Part shown: piece by piece, positions 18,331 through 28,004 of the stretch | How the letters are laid out: each line of letters begins with the position of its first letter | How positions within the stretch are numbered: the stretch's first letter is position 1 | From: Betaproteobacteria bacterium | GTDB taxonomy: Bacteria; Pseudomonadota; Gammaproteobacteria; Burkholderiales; Casimicrobiaceae | Direction: 5' to 3' | DNA: 64,000 nt | Assembly: GCA_016717855.1 (NCBI GenBank) | Contig: JADKEV010000018.1 | Span: 65,996 to 129,995, forward strand | Program-made: the position numbers and the translations under genes | The notes under the pieces: generated by a model | What the model was told of the DNA's origin: nothing | What the model saw: only the letters and a program-made list of their open reading frames with translations | Database searches by the model: none

Positions 18331-21204
18331 ATGAAACGTACCCGCACGCTGAGCGCCCTGCTCGTGACGACCGTCATGAGCCTGGCCGCGATCACCGCCA
18401 TCACCGGAGTCACGTCCGCGCTGGCCGCCGCGCCCCCGGTTCCCGACCTCGCCGGCGTGCCGCCGCGGATCCAGGCGGAGACCGACACCGCCGCCTTCCG
18501 CCGCTTCACGATGGACAACGGCTTGCGCGTGCTGCTGGTGTCCGACCCGAAGTTCAGCAAGTCCGGCGCCGCGCTGGCGGTCAACACCGGCCAGATCGAT
18601 GACCCGCAGGACCGCGAAGGACTCGCGCACTTTCTCGAGCACATGCTGTTCCTGGGCACCTCGAAGTATCCGGACGAAGCCGAATACAGCAACTACATTC
18701 GCACCAATGGCGGCTCGCGGAATGCCTACACGACCAGCGACCATACGCTGTATCACTTCGAAATCCGGCACGAGGCCCTTGCCGGCGGCCTCGACCGCTT
18801 CGCGCAGTTCTTCATCGCGCCGAACTTCAATCCGGAGTTCACCAGCCGCGAGGTCAACGCCGTCCACAACGAGGCGATGCGCCACGTGCAGAACGATTTC
18901 CGCCGGATGCTCGGCGTCGCCCGCGAACTCTACGATCCGGCGAGCGGCGAGAGCCGGTTCTCGACCGGCAACAAGGACACGCTCGCCGGCGCAACGCCCG
19001 CCGTCGTGCGCGCCTTCTACGAAGCCCATTACACCGCGGATCATATGGCGCTGTCGCTGGCCGGGAAGGCTTCGCTGGACGAGCTGGAAAAACTGGCACG
19101 CGAGCACTTTGCCGCGATCCCGCGCCGCGCCGTGCCGGCGGTCGCCCGCGCCGCGACATTCCTGCCCCGGAAGCCGGCGCTGCGGCTGGCCGCCATCGAG
19201 CCGGTCAAGGAAGTGCGCCAGCTCACGCTCGAGTTCGTCGTCCCGGCGACGCGGCCGCACTTCCTGTCCAGACCAGACCGGCTGCTCACCGGGCTGCTTT
19301 CGTATCCCGGGCCCGGCGGGCTGGAAGACCTTCTCAAGCGTGAAGGCCTCGCCAACAACATCAGCGGCGACCTGTGGGAACGCACCGGCGAGTACGGCTC
19401 CCTCATCATCAGCGTCGCGCTGACGCCGGCCGGCCTGGAGCAGCGCCAGCGCGTGCTCGAACTGATCTTCGGCTACCTGGAGTTCCTGCGCAATGCGCCC
19501 TTTCCCGCGGCGTTCCACCGCGAGCGGGCGCGGATCGCCCAGCTCGATGAAACCTACCGTGATCGAGGCGAAGGCTCGGCGCTCGCCACGCGCCTCGCCC
19601 ATGACGCGCTGTTCTATCCGCTGGCAATCGCCGAACGCGCGACGGCCGTGTGGGGCGCCCCCGATGAAGCGGCGTACCGACGGCTGCTCGGCGCACTGAC
19701 CGCGGACAACATGCTGGCGACGCTGCAGGCCAGGGGCGTGCCGACCGACCGCAAGGAGCGCATCTACGGCACCGCCTACTCGTACAGCGAGGACGGCGGC
19801 GCGGCCTATGCGGCGCTGGCGCGCCCGCGGCCGGTGGCCGCCTTTGCGCTGCCGGGCGCCAACCCGTTCCTGCCCGGATCCACCACGCTGCTGGACGAAC
19901 GCCCGTTGCCGCTGATCGCCGAACCGGGCGTGCAGCTCCACTACGCGCAGGACACGGAATTCCAGCGCCCGCAGACCACGCTGATCTTTCATTTCGTCCC
20001 CGTGCGCGCCATCGCCAGCGCCGAGGCCGCCGCGCTGCTCCAGCTCTATCGGAGCTGCCTCGGCGAGTTCCTGGAACCCGCCGCCGGCGACGCGCGGCTG
20101 GCCGGCGTCACGCTGGGCATGGAGGCGACGCTGGAGGGCTTCCGCTTGTCCATCACCGGCTACGGCGACTCGCCGGTGCGCTTTGCCAACCATGTCGCAG
20201 ACCGGATGCTGGCGTTTCCGCTCGCGCCGGAGCGCTTTGCCGCGCTCAAGGAAGCCGGGCTGCGCGGCCTCAAGAGCTACGCCGAATCGGAAGCCAACGT
20301 GCTGGCGCGCGACCGGCGCGATGCGCTCTCCCGCGAGTTTCATTACCTGCCCCCCGAACTTGTCGCGCCGTTCGCCGCGGCGACATTCGCCGACGTGCAG
20401 GCGTTCGCCAGGAAATTCTTCGCCCGCGGCAAGCTCGAAGCCGTGGTCCACGGCCATCTGTCCGCCGGCGATGCGGTGGCGGTGACCCGTGCCGTGCATG
20501 CCCGGCTGGGCGCCCAGGCGGCCGCGCCGGACCAGTTGCTGCGCCGGCGCCACGTCGAGATCGCCCCGGCGGAGAACGTCGTCGATGCCGGCGAAATCGC
20601 CGGGGTCAACTCGGCGATCATCCGCGACTACATGCTGCCCGACGACTCCCCGACCACGCGCGCGACTGCCGCCGTGCTGGCGAATTTCATCAGTTCGCCG
20701 TTCTACAGCGAGTTGCGCACGCGGCAGCAACTCGGCTACATCGTGGGGTCGGCGGCGCCGGCGTCGCTGCGCCAGCGCTACCTCACGTTCGTCATCCAGT
20801 CCAGCGCCTACGGACCCGACGAGCTGCGGCAACGGGCGGAGAAGTTCATCGCCACGCTGCCGGCGGCGCTGGCCGCGATCGACCAGCCCGCCTGGGCCAC
20901 GCTGATCGCAGGCGTGCGCGCGACGGTGGAAAGGAAACCGAAGAGCATCCCGGAAAAGGCCGAGCAATTCTTCGCCGACGCGTACACCTTTGACGGCGAT
21001 TGGGACCGCCGGCAGGCCACGCTGGCCGCGCTGGATGCGCTCACGCGGGAGCAGGCCGTCGCGTTCCTGACCGCCGCCCTGGCGCCCGACACCGCACGCG
21101 GGCGGACGGTGCAGGTCCACAGCCGGAATCATCCGCCCAGCGCCACGGTCAGGCCCGCATTCGCCGATCGCCACGCATGGCAGGCCACACGCCGGTTCCG
21201 GTGA
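18331..21204 (+). CDS. M16 family zinc metallopeptidase (pitrilysin/insulinase type)
   Basis: Exported protease of 957 residues. Residues 1-33 form a signal peptide ending ALAAA. The inverted zinc motif is HFLEH at 100-104, with the third ligand Glu181 in HNEAMRH, 77 residues later as in pitrilysin. The long form with four M16 repeats matches pitrilysin and insulin-degrading enzyme; the C-terminal half keeps SSPFYSELRTRQQLGYIVGS. It should degrade small peptides in the periplasm. The ATG at 18331 is chosen because it starts the signal peptide. It stands alone, divergent from surE and upstream of pgi on the same strand. Confidence 0.9.
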   Translation: MKRTRTLSALLVTTVMSLAAITAITGVTSALAAAPPVPDLAGVPPRIQAETDTAAFRRFTMDNGLRVLLVSDPKFSKSGAALAVNTGQIDDPQDREGLAHFLEHMLFLGTSKYPDEAEYSNYIRTNGGSRNAYTTSDHTLYHFEIRHEALAGGLDRFAQFFIAPNFNPEFTSREVNAVHNEAMRHVQNDFRRMLGVARELYDPASGESRFSTGNKDTLAGATPAVVRAFYEAHYTADHMALSLAGKASLDELEKLAREHFAAIPRRAVPAVARAATFLPRKPALRLAAIEPVKEVRQLTLEFVVPATRPHFLSRPDRLLTGLLSYPGPGGLEDLLKREGLANNISGDLWERTGEYGSLIISVALTPAGLEQRQRVLELIFGYLEFLRNAPFPAAFHRERARIAQLDETYRDRGEGSALATRLAHDALFYPLAIAERATAVWGAPDEAAYRRLLGALTADNMLATLQARGVPTDRKERIYGTAYSYSEDGGAAYAALARPRPVAAFALPGANPFLPGSTTLLDERPLPLIAEPGVQLHYAQDTEFQRPQTTLIFHFVPVRAIASAEAAALLQLYRSCLGEFLEPAAGDARLAGVTLGMEATLEGFRLSITGYGDSPVRFANHVADRMLAFPLAPERFAALKEAGLRGLKSYAESEANVLARDRRDALSREFHYLPPELVAPFAAATFADVQAFARKFFARGKLEAVVHGHLSAGDAVAVTRAVHARLGAQAAAPDQLLRRRHVEIAPAENVVDAGEIAGVNSAIIRDYMLPDDSPTTRATAAVLANFISSPFYSELRTRQQLGYIVGSAAPASLRQRYLTFVIQSSAYGPDELRQRAEKFIATLPAALAAIDQPAWATLIAGVRATVERKPKSIPEKAEQFFADAYTFDGDWDRRQATLAALDALTREQAVAFLTAALAPDTARGRTVQVHSRNHPPSATVRPAFADRHAWQATRRFR

Positions 21205-21280
21205 CCGGATTCCGCGCCGGCTGCCGGTCGCGTCCGGGCCGCGTGATAGCATTCGACACCCCCTGCCGCGCAATCCGATC

Positions 21281-22927
21281 ATGGCGATTTCCCTGACGCA
21301 GTCCATCTGGAACGAACTCCTGCTGAAGCGCGACGCGCTTGCCGGCAAACCGCTGGCCGCGCTGTTCGCGCAGGATCCGCAGCGCTTCGCCGGGTTGAGC
21401 CGCAGCGCCGACGATCTGCTGCTCGACCTGTCCAAGCAGAGGCTCACCCGCGAGATTGTCATCGGCCTGTGCGCGTTCGCCGAAGCGTCCGGCTTCGGCC
21501 CAGCGCGCGAGCGCCTGTTCGGTGCCAAGGTGGTCAACGCGTCCGAAGACCGGCCGGCGCTGCACTGGGCGCTGCGGCTGCAGCACGACCGGCCCGTGCT
21601 GGTCGGGGGCGTCGACGTGGTGCCGGCGATCCGCGCCGTCCAGGCGCGGATGCGCGGCATCGCCGACGCGATCGGCGCCGGCGACTGGCCGGGCGCGCGC
21701 GGCACGCCGATCGATACTGTCGTCCACCTGGGCATAGGCGGGTCGGACCTGGGGCCGCGGATGGCCGTGCATGCGCTCGCCGAAGACCGGGTCGCCGGGA
21801 TCGCCGTGCACTTCGTCTCCAACGTGGACCCGGCGCAGCTCGGCCGCGTGCTGCCCGGGCTGGATCCCGCGCGCACGCTGCTGATCGTCTGCTCCAAGTC
21901 GTTCCGGACGCCGGAGACGCTGGCCAACGCGCAAGCGGCGCGCGACTGGCTGCGGGAGCGGCTGGGCGCCGACGCCGACCTGTCGCGGCATATCGTCGCC
22001 GTCACCGCCAACGTCCCCGCGGCGCGCGCCTTCGGCATCGCGGAGGACAATATCCTGCCAATGTGGGACTGGGTGGGCGGCCGCTTTTCGCTGTGGTCCG
22101 CGGTCGGGCTGCCGGTGGCCATCGCGGCGGGCTGGGAGCGCTTCGCCGAATTGCTCGCCGGCGCCGCGCGGATGGACGCGCACTTCGCGACGGCGCCGGC
22201 CACCGGCAACCTGCCCCTGCTGCTCGCGCTGATCGACTTCTGGAACGTCAACGCGCTAAAGGTGACGCAGCGCGTGACGGCGCCCTATTCCAGCGCGCTG
22301 GACCTGTTCGCGCTCTACGTCCAGCAGGTCGAGATGGAGAGCAACGGCAAGAGCGTCGCGGCCGACGGCGGCGCCACGCCGTGGATCACCACGCCCGGCG
22401 TCTGGGGCGCCGCCGGCACCGATTCGCAGCACTCGTTTTTCCAGTGGCTGCACCAGGGCAACATCGCTGCCAACGTCGAGCTGATCGTTCCCGTGGCATC
22501 GCGCCATGGCGACCGGGCGCGCCAGGACATCCTGCTCGCCAACGCGCTCGCGCAGGCGCAGGCGCTACTCGCAGGACGCACGCGCGAAGATGTGGAAGCG
22601 GAGATGCTCGCGCAGGGCGCCGACCCGGCAATCGTCGAACGCGTGGCGCCGCACCGGGTCTTCGGCGGTGACCGGACGTCGACCATGCTCTTGCTGCCGG
22701 GGGTCAACGCGTTCCGCCTGGGCCAGCTATGCGCGCTGTACGAGCACAAGGCTTTCTGCTTCGGCGTGCTCGCGGGGATCAACTCGTTCGACCAGTGGGG
22801 CGTGGAGCTGGGAAAGACGCTGGCGGTCGGCGTCGAGGCTGCATTGGCGGGCGGCGCGCTGCCGCCGGATGCCGACGGCTCCACCGTCGGCCTGATCGAA
22901 GCCATCCGGGCGATGCGCGCGGTGTAG
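21281..22927 (+). CDS. pgi: Glucose-6-phosphate isomerase
   Basis: Cytosolic isomerase of 548 residues (glucose-6-P to fructose-6-P). The family blocks are present: VHLGIGGSDLGPRMAVHAL, FVSNVDPAQL, the PGI signature WDWVGGRFSLWSAVGLP, GAAGTDSQHSFFQWLHQG with the catalytic His, and FDQWGVELGK. It is full length and ends 43 bases before the convergent aprA. SKSFRTPETLANA replaces the more usual SKTFTTQET, a mild variation. Confidence 0.95.
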   Translation: MAISLTQSIWNELLLKRDALAGKPLAALFAQDPQRFAGLSRSADDLLLDLSKQRLTREIVIGLCAFAEASGFGPARERLFGAKVVNASEDRPALHWALRLQHDRPVLVGGVDVVPAIRAVQARMRGIADAIGAGDWPGARGTPIDTVVHLGIGGSDLGPRMAVHALAEDRVAGIAVHFVSNVDPAQLGRVLPGLDPARTLLIVCSKSFRTPETLANAQAARDWLRERLGADADLSRHIVAVTANVPAARAFGIAEDNILPMWDWVGGRFSLWSAVGLPVAIAAGWERFAELLAGAARMDAHFATAPATGNLPLLLALIDFWNVNALKVTQRVTAPYSSALDLFALYVQQVEMESNGKSVAADGGATPWITTPGVWGAAGTDSQHSFFQWLHQGNIAANVELIVPVASRHGDRARQDILLANALAQAQALLAGRTREDVEAEMLAQGADPAIVERVAPHRVFGGDRTSTMLLLPGVNAFRLGQLCALYEHKAFCFGVLAGINSFDQWGVELGKTLAVGVEAALAGGALPPDADGSTVGLIEAIRAMRAV

Positions 22928-22970
22928 GCCCCGTCGTGCCGAGTCCCGCAGCGCATAGCGGCGCAGCCGG

Positions 22971-24815
22971 TCAGTCGATGATGTGATAGACCGGCGCCTT
23001 CTCCATTGCCCACTTGCCGCTTTCCCGGTCGTAGCGGGACAGGGTGAAGCAATGCCAGTCCTTGTCGTCGAGCTTCATGTGGTCGCCGCGGTAGTAGTAT
23101 CCGGGCCACCGCGTTTCCTGGCGGAACAGCGTGTGCTGCGTCACGGACTCCGAAGCCAGCAGCCGGTGGTGCAATTCCCAGGTACGTTGCAGCTGGTGCA
23201 GGTCTTCGGCCCCCATGTGGGCCATATCTTCCTTGAGCATGCCCAGCAACTCGATGCCGCGGTTGAGCAACTGGTCGTTCGTGATGTAGTTCGCGCTGAT
23301 GCCGCCGACGTATTCGTCCATGATCTTTTCGAGGCGCTGCAGGCCGTGGATGGGCAGCAGGTAGCTCGGCGATACGGTCCCGCCCGTGATCTCGTTGCGG
23401 CCGACCCGGTACGTCTCCAGGGGCTGGAAGATCTCCCGTTCGAGGTCCTTGTAGTCCTGCTCGCTGACCTGCGGCTGGTTCTTTCCCATGTCGCTCACGT
23501 ACCTGACGGCAGCCTTGGCGGCAATCCGGCCTTCGGTGAACGACCCCGAGGAAAATTTGTGTGCCGTGCCGCCGATGGTGTCGCCCGCGCCGAACAGCCC
23601 GTCGACCGTCATCATGCGGTTGTAGCCCCACTGATATTCCGCGGGGGCGTAGTCTTCCGGTCCGCTCGCCCACGCGCCGGAACACGTCGCATGCGAGCCC
23701 ATCACATAGGGCTCCGACGTCGTCAATTCAGGATTGGTGTGCTTGGGGTCGATGTTCTGTGACGCCCAGACGACCGCCTGCCCGATGGTCATGCCCAGGA
23801 AGTTCTCCCAGCCGACGGTCTCCTTGTGGGGGTCCTGGAACGCCTCCTTGGTGACCATGCGGATGGGACCGCGCCCGGCCTTCGTCTCCTCGAGAAAGGC
23901 GTGGTTCCGCAGGCAGGTCGGCACCGGATGCCGGTCGATGTAGTCGCCCACCAGTTCCTTGGTCTGGTTGTACCACTTTGACTCGAACTCCTCGCCGTAG
24001 CCATTCTGCGTGTAGGTCTTCAGATGTAGGAAGTAGGCGCCGACGGGACCATAGCCGTCCTTGAAGCGGGTCAGGACGATGCGGTTTTCCATCTGCGTCA
24101 TCTTGGCACCGGCGAGGATGGGCAAGGCGTAGGCCGACGCGCTGCTCCAAGGCGCGTACCAGGTCCGCCCCATCCCCTCGCCCACGGCACGCGGCTTGAA
24201 GATGTGCGAGGCGCCGCCGGCCCCGACAATGACGGCCTTCGCGCGGAACACATGGAAGTCACCGGTGCGGACGTTGAAGCCGACGGCGCCGGCGACGCGG
24301 TTGGATTTGGTCTTGTCCATCAACAGGTGGGTAATCATGATCCGGTTGCAGACCTTGGTCGCGGCCTTGCGGGCCGCCTCGGCGACGATCGGCTTGTAGC
24401 TTTCGCCGTGGATCATGATCTGCCACTTGCCTTCGCGCAGATACCGTCCCGTCTTGGGGTCTTTCATGATCGGGAGGCCCCACTCCTCGAACTTGTGCAC
24501 AGTGGAATCCACATGCCTGGCGATGTCGTAGCCCAGGTCCTCGCGCACCAGGCCCATCAGGTCGTTGCGAGCGTAGCGGACATGGTCCTCCGGCTGATTC
24601 TCGCCCCACTGCATGCCCATGTAACAGTTGATGGCGTAGAGGCCCTGCGCGACGGCGCCGCTGCGCTCGATGTTCGCTTTCTCGACACAGACGATGTTCA
24701 GGTCCCGCCCCCAGTACCGCGCCTCGTAGGTTGCCCCGCAACCCGCCATGCCGCCACCGATGACCAGGATGTCCGAGTCGACGAAAACCGTTTTCCTGCG
24801 TCCGAACATCCCCAT
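22971..24815 (-). CDS. aprA: Adenylylsulfate (APS) reductase, alpha subunit
   Basis: FAD subunit (614 residues) of dissimilatory APS reductase, interconverting APS and AMP plus sulfite. DILVIGGGMAGCGATYEARYW binds FAD; VEKANIERSGAVAQGLYAIN, WENFLGMTIGQAVVWA and GSHATCSGAWASGPEDYAP are characteristic of AprA. Together with aprB and aprM it forms the aprMBA arrangement known from sulfur oxidisers, where the enzyme works in the sulfite-to-APS direction. Its ATG overlaps the aprB stop by one base (TGATG). GC is visibly lower (about 57-60%) than the flanks, suggesting transfer or strong codon constraint. No sat gene is adjacent. Confidence 0.96.
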   Translation of the reverse strand: MGMFGRRKTVFVDSDILVIGGGMAGCGATYEARYWGRDLNIVCVEKANIERSGAVAQGLYAINCYMGMQWGENQPEDHVRYARNDLMGLVREDLGYDIARHVDSTVHKFEEWGLPIMKDPKTGRYLREGKWQIMIHGESYKPIVAEAARKAATKVCNRIMITHLLMDKTKSNRVAGAVGFNVRTGDFHVFRAKAVIVGAGGASHIFKPRAVGEGMGRTWYAPWSSASAYALPILAGAKMTQMENRIVLTRFKDGYGPVGAYFLHLKTYTQNGYGEEFESKWYNQTKELVGDYIDRHPVPTCLRNHAFLEETKAGRGPIRMVTKEAFQDPHKETVGWENFLGMTIGQAVVWASQNIDPKHTNPELTTSEPYVMGSHATCSGAWASGPEDYAPAEYQWGYNRMMTVDGLFGAGDTIGGTAHKFSSGSFTEGRIAAKAAVRYVSDMGKNQPQVSEQDYKDLEREIFQPLETYRVGRNEITGGTVSPSYLLPIHGLQRLEKIMDEYVGGISANYITNDQLLNRGIELLGMLKEDMAHMGAEDLHQLQRTWELHHRLLASESVTQHTLFRQETRWPGYYYRGDHMKLDDKDWHCFTLSRYDRESGKWAMEKAPVYHIID

Positions 24816-25279
24816 CAGAGCACTCCCTGCTTGAGCTGTTCCGGACGCAGCGCGGGCAATCCGCCGCTGATCTTCAGGGCTTCCGGCTCATGCGCGAGTT
24901 CCTGACTGGCCAGGTCCTCGGGCCGGGGCACAGCGTACTCCGCCGCCCCCTTGATCGAACCCCAGGGCGTCGTCCGGATCGGGGATACGAAGTCCTTCTC
25001 GCGCCCGTCGCGAAACTTGAGGCGCCAGGAAATCGTTCCCTTGGCCTCTTCCCGCAGCACGCGGACGCTGTGGCCCATGGGCGCGAAGTCGGCATAGCCG
25101 CGGACATCGATGGCGTTTTGCGGACAAGCCTTGACGCAGGAGTAGCACTCCCAGCACATGTTGGGCTCGATGTTGAAAGCGCGGCGATGGACCTTGTCGA
25201 TGTGCATGATGTCCGACGGACAGATATCGACACAATGTCCGCAACCGTCGCAGCGGGTCATGTAGACAAACGTTGGCAT
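24815..25279 (-). CDS. aprB: APS reductase, beta subunit (2x[4Fe-4S])
   Basis: Iron-sulfur subunit of 154 residues that passes electrons to or from the AprA flavin. Two ferredoxin-type cluster motifs occupy the N-terminal half: CDGCGHCVDICPSD and CWECYSCVKACPQ. The C-terminal tail (from FAPMGHSVRVLREE) wraps AprA in known structures. The ATG at 25279 (MPTFVYMTRCDGCG) is the family's start. It lies between aprM (38 bases upstream) and aprA (1-base overlap). Confidence 0.96.
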   Translation of the reverse strand: MPTFVYMTRCDGCGHCVDICPSDIMHIDKVHRRAFNIEPNMCWECYSCVKACPQNAIDVRGYADFAPMGHSVRVLREEAKGTISWRLKFRDGREKDFVSPIRTTPWGSIKGAAEYAVPRPEDLASQELAHEPEALKISGGLPALRPEQLKQGVL

Positions 25280-25316
25280 GGGTGTTGACTCCCGTGGGAA
25301 GACCGATGAAGGGCAC

Positions 25317-26102
25317 TCAGTAGTGCCGCGGCTGTTCGCGTGCGCTGCCGAGGTTCGCGGGCTTTTCGGCGGGACCGGGCAGGTTGCTCCGGGACTCGTT
25401 CGCATAGGAGACCCGTTTCTCGAACGCCGCCGCGGGCTTGGAGAACATGTGCGCGAACTTCGACCACGGTATCGATCCGAACAGCACCGTCGTCGCGATG
25501 ATGTACAAGCCAAACAACACTCTGGCGCCCGGACTGCCTGCCGCCTGCATCCACGCCCAGATCAGGCCCAGCGTGACGCTGCACAAGAGGGATAGCACGA
25601 ACAGGTCCGCGCGCATGAGGCGGAACGGCGAGCCACCCTCGGCGGCGACATCGACCCGGATGAAGAACCAGAACCAGTAGCCGCCCACGCAGACCATCAA
25701 GCCGCCGAGCCACCAGAGCTGCGGCACGATGGGTGGCGTCGGTGTCGCGGAGGTCGGGTAGCCGAACACCATGATGGCCGTGGTGACGATATGGATCAGG
25801 AACCCGTACATCGTCAGCAGATGGGCGACCCGGCGGCGCGCGTTGCAGAATTCGCCCGACGTGAGCACGTCCACCAGACCGGTCGTGATGGCGAGCGACA
25901 CCAGTTCACCGCCACCAACCTGCCGCGTTCCTCTGCTTTTCGACTTCCGCCAATTGCTGAAAAAGTACCTGGCGCTTCCCTTGTGCACGATGTCGAACAG
26001 CGTTCCCGCCGCGACCAGGACGACCATGGCCACGACATAGGACTGCATGACGGCGGGCGGCAGGAACTCGGCCAACGCGGCAAATGGACTGTTCGTGAAC
26101 AT
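25317..26102 (-). CDS. aprM: AprM-like membrane anchor of APS reductase
   Basis: Integral membrane protein of 261 residues with about five to six hydrophobic helices (for example SYVVAMVVLVAAGTLFDIV and LLTMYGFLIHIVTTAIMVFG). It is upstream of aprB and aprA on the same strand, the aprMBA order described in purple sulfur and other sulfur-oxidising bacteria, where AprM is thought to link APS reductase to the quinone pool in place of QmoABC. It has a NarI/HdrE-like look with membrane histidines. The ATG at 26102 (MFTNSPFAALAEF) is preferred over an upstream one lacking homology. Confidence 0.85.
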   Translation of the reverse strand: MFTNSPFAALAEFLPPAVMQSYVVAMVVLVAAGTLFDIVHKGSARYFFSNWRKSKSRGTRQVGGGELVSLAITTGLVDVLTSGEFCNARRRVAHLLTMYGFLIHIVTTAIMVFGYPTSATPTPPIVPQLWWLGGLMVCVGGYWFWFFIRVDVAAEGGSPFRLMRADLFVLSLLCSVTLGLIWAWMQAAGSPGARVLFGLYIIATTVLFGSIPWSKFAHMFSKPAAAFEKRVSYANESRSNLPGPAEKPANLGSAREQPRHY

Positions 26103-26350
26103 CACTCCCCCTATGTGACTCGGCGTTGCCTGGCGGTCTTGCGTTTCGCGGCTGTCAACGCCGCTGTCATGCCGCAATGGTGCCCGCCTGCGACGAAAAG
26201 GGGAGCAAACCTATGCGCGGGATGAAGCTCCCCCATGAGCGAGGTGATTCTACCTGTTCCTGCGCGGACCGACCTAGAAAACCTCGCTCTACGCGGAGTC
26301 GACCGCAGGACCGCGAACCCGGCCGAAGCGGTGCGGGCCAGGCCCGTGGT

Positions 26351-26881
26351 TCAGGGCCCCCGCCGCGGATCCTCGCGCAACTTGCGCCGCGCCAGGAACC
26401 AGATGGCCACCAGCACGGCGCATCCGAGGACGGAGAACAGCGCGGCCAGCCAGAGGTTGTTCGCCGCGGCCGCGCCCTCGGGAAAGAGCACGTTGGGGCG
26501 CCGCCAGTAAGCCACCAGGAAGACCGGGAACATCAGCGCCGCGGGAATCGCGAACGCCAGAGCGCCCGCCAGCCCGCCGATGAAGTTGATCCACCATTGC
26601 CAGACCGCTTCCCGAGCCGGCTGCCGCGCGCGCACCCAGAGCGTCGCGAGCATCGGCGCGAGAACGAGCAGGCCGAGGCCGAACAATGTCCAGCCCAGCG
26701 CCCGGAGCGCGAACCCGCCCACCGGATCCTCTGCCACGCCGGGAATGGCGGCGGGCACGACGCAGGCGATGAGCGGGCCGAGCAGCGTGAAGACGATGGA
26801 AGCCGTCCAAAGTTGCGCGGGACGGCTCAGCACGATATGGAAACGGAAGAACGGCACGGTCCCGATCCCTGTGGAAGTCAC
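26351..26881 (-). CDS. Predicted membrane protein, unknown function
   Basis: Protein of 176 residues with about four hydrophobic segments (around 27-47, 60-85, 103-128 and 143-165) and a basic tail RRKLREDPRRGP. I do not recognise the family. It lies between aprM and mltB on the same strand, 48 bases downstream of mltB. The 248 bp between it and aprM hold no gene and no motif that I could recognise. Confidence 0.6.
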   Translation of the reverse strand: MTSTGIGTVPFFRFHIVLSRPAQLWTASIVFTLLGPLIACVVPAAIPGVAEDPVGGFALRALGWTLFGLGLLVLAPMLATLWVRARQPAREAVWQWWINFIGGLAGALAFAIPAALMFPVFLVAYWRRPNVLFPEGAAAANNLWLAALFSVLGCAVLVAIWFLARRKLREDPRRGP

Positions 26882-26929
26882 GCAAGGACGCGACCGCGGC
26901 TGCGCCGCGCCGCGCGCCGGCCGGCGGCG

Positions 26930-27958
26930 CTACTGCGGCAGATCGGCACGGCGTATGCCCAGTGCCAGATCCCAGACCGCCGCCGCGTACATGCGGCTGC
27001 GGTTGTAGCGCGTGAGCACGTAGAAGTTGTTGAACCCGAGCCGGTACCCCGGCCCGTCGATCTCGTCGAGTTGCACCAGCATCGCCTCCCACTGCGGGTC
27101 GATCGCGGCCGATTCCCGCAGGCTCACGTTGAGAGCGGTCCAGCCGGCATAGTCGCGCCGTTCGCTGAGTCCGTTGCCGCCGACCGCCGCGCGCGCTTCA
27201 GCGGAGTCGACGCTGACCGGGAGCAGCACCGGCCGGTCCCTTTCCCAGCCGTGGAGCGACAGGTAGTTGGCGACGCTGCCGATCACGTCGTCCATCCCGG
27301 TCCACAGGTCGATCTTCCCGTCCGCGTCGTAATCCACCGCGAAGCGCCGGAAGCTCGTCGGCATGAATTGCGGCACCCCCATCGCCCCGGCGAAGGAGCC
27401 CTTGGGCTCCAGCGGTGAAATTTTCCATTCGCGGGCGAGCAGCAGGAACTGCCTCAGTTCCTCGCGGAAATAGTCGGCGCGGCGCGGGTAGTCGAAGGCC
27501 AGCGTGGCCAGCGCGTCGAGGACCCGATAGCGGCCGATGTTGCGCCCGTAGGAGGTCTCGACGCCGATGATCGCGACGATAACCTCCGAAGGCACGCCGT
27601 ACTCGCGCTCGGCGCGCTCGAGCGCGGCCCGGTGCGCGTTCTTGAAGGCGACGCCCCCCGCGATGCGCTCCGTGTTGAGGAAGCGCGGCGCGTACTCGAA
27701 CCACTTCGGCGGCGTGACCACCGGCGCCGACATCGCCTGGATCGCCGAATTCTGCGTCTTGACATGGCTGAACAGGCGCAGCAGCGAGCGCGTGCTGAAG
27801 CCCTGTTCCTCCGCGAAGGCGGCGAGGAACTCGCGGACTTCGGGACGCTCGTCGTAGCCGGAGCCGCGCTCCGCCGGCGCAGCATGGGCGGCGAGCGCGA
27901 GCGCGCCGAACACGGGCAGCGCGGCGCGGCGGATCATCGTGCGGAACGAGTTGGACAT
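26930..27958 (-). CDS. mltB: Lytic murein transglycosylase B
   Basis: Peptidoglycan lytic transglycosylase of about 342 residues, family GH103. An N-terminal signal sequence (RAALPVFGALALAAHAAP) has no lipobox Cys, so this is a soluble periplasmic form. The catalytic Glu lies in VAIIGVETSYGRNIG, and the family blocks FAGAMGVPQFMPTSFRRFAVDYDADGKIDLW and IGSVANYLSLHGW are present. The ATG at 27958 is chosen; an alternative six codons upstream is possible. It is divergent from pyrD with 46 bases between starts. Confidence 0.92.
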   Translation of the reverse strand: MSNSFRTMIRRAALPVFGALALAAHAAPAERGSGYDERPEVREFLAAFAEEQGFSTRSLLRLFSHVKTQNSAIQAMSAPVVTPPKWFEYAPRFLNTERIAGGVAFKNAHRAALERAEREYGVPSEVIVAIIGVETSYGRNIGRYRVLDALATLAFDYPRRADYFREELRQFLLLAREWKISPLEPKGSFAGAMGVPQFMPTSFRRFAVDYDADGKIDLWTGMDDVIGSVANYLSLHGWERDRPVLLPVSVDSAEARAAVGGNGLSERRDYAGWTALNVSLRESAAIDPQWEAMLVQLDEIDGPGYRLGFNNFYVLTRYNRSRMYAAAVWDLALGIRRADLPQ

Positions 27959-28004
27959 AGGCCGCAATGCTATCATCGCACGCTCGCTCTTCCCCGTTCC
28001 CCTC

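Noticed and set aside
18145..22251. Very long open frame on the minus strand opposite the M16 protease and pgi
   Set aside because: It is an antisense shadow caused by high GC and third-position bias. The opposite strand carries two complete, well-conserved genes; only the part after 18144 (surE) is real.
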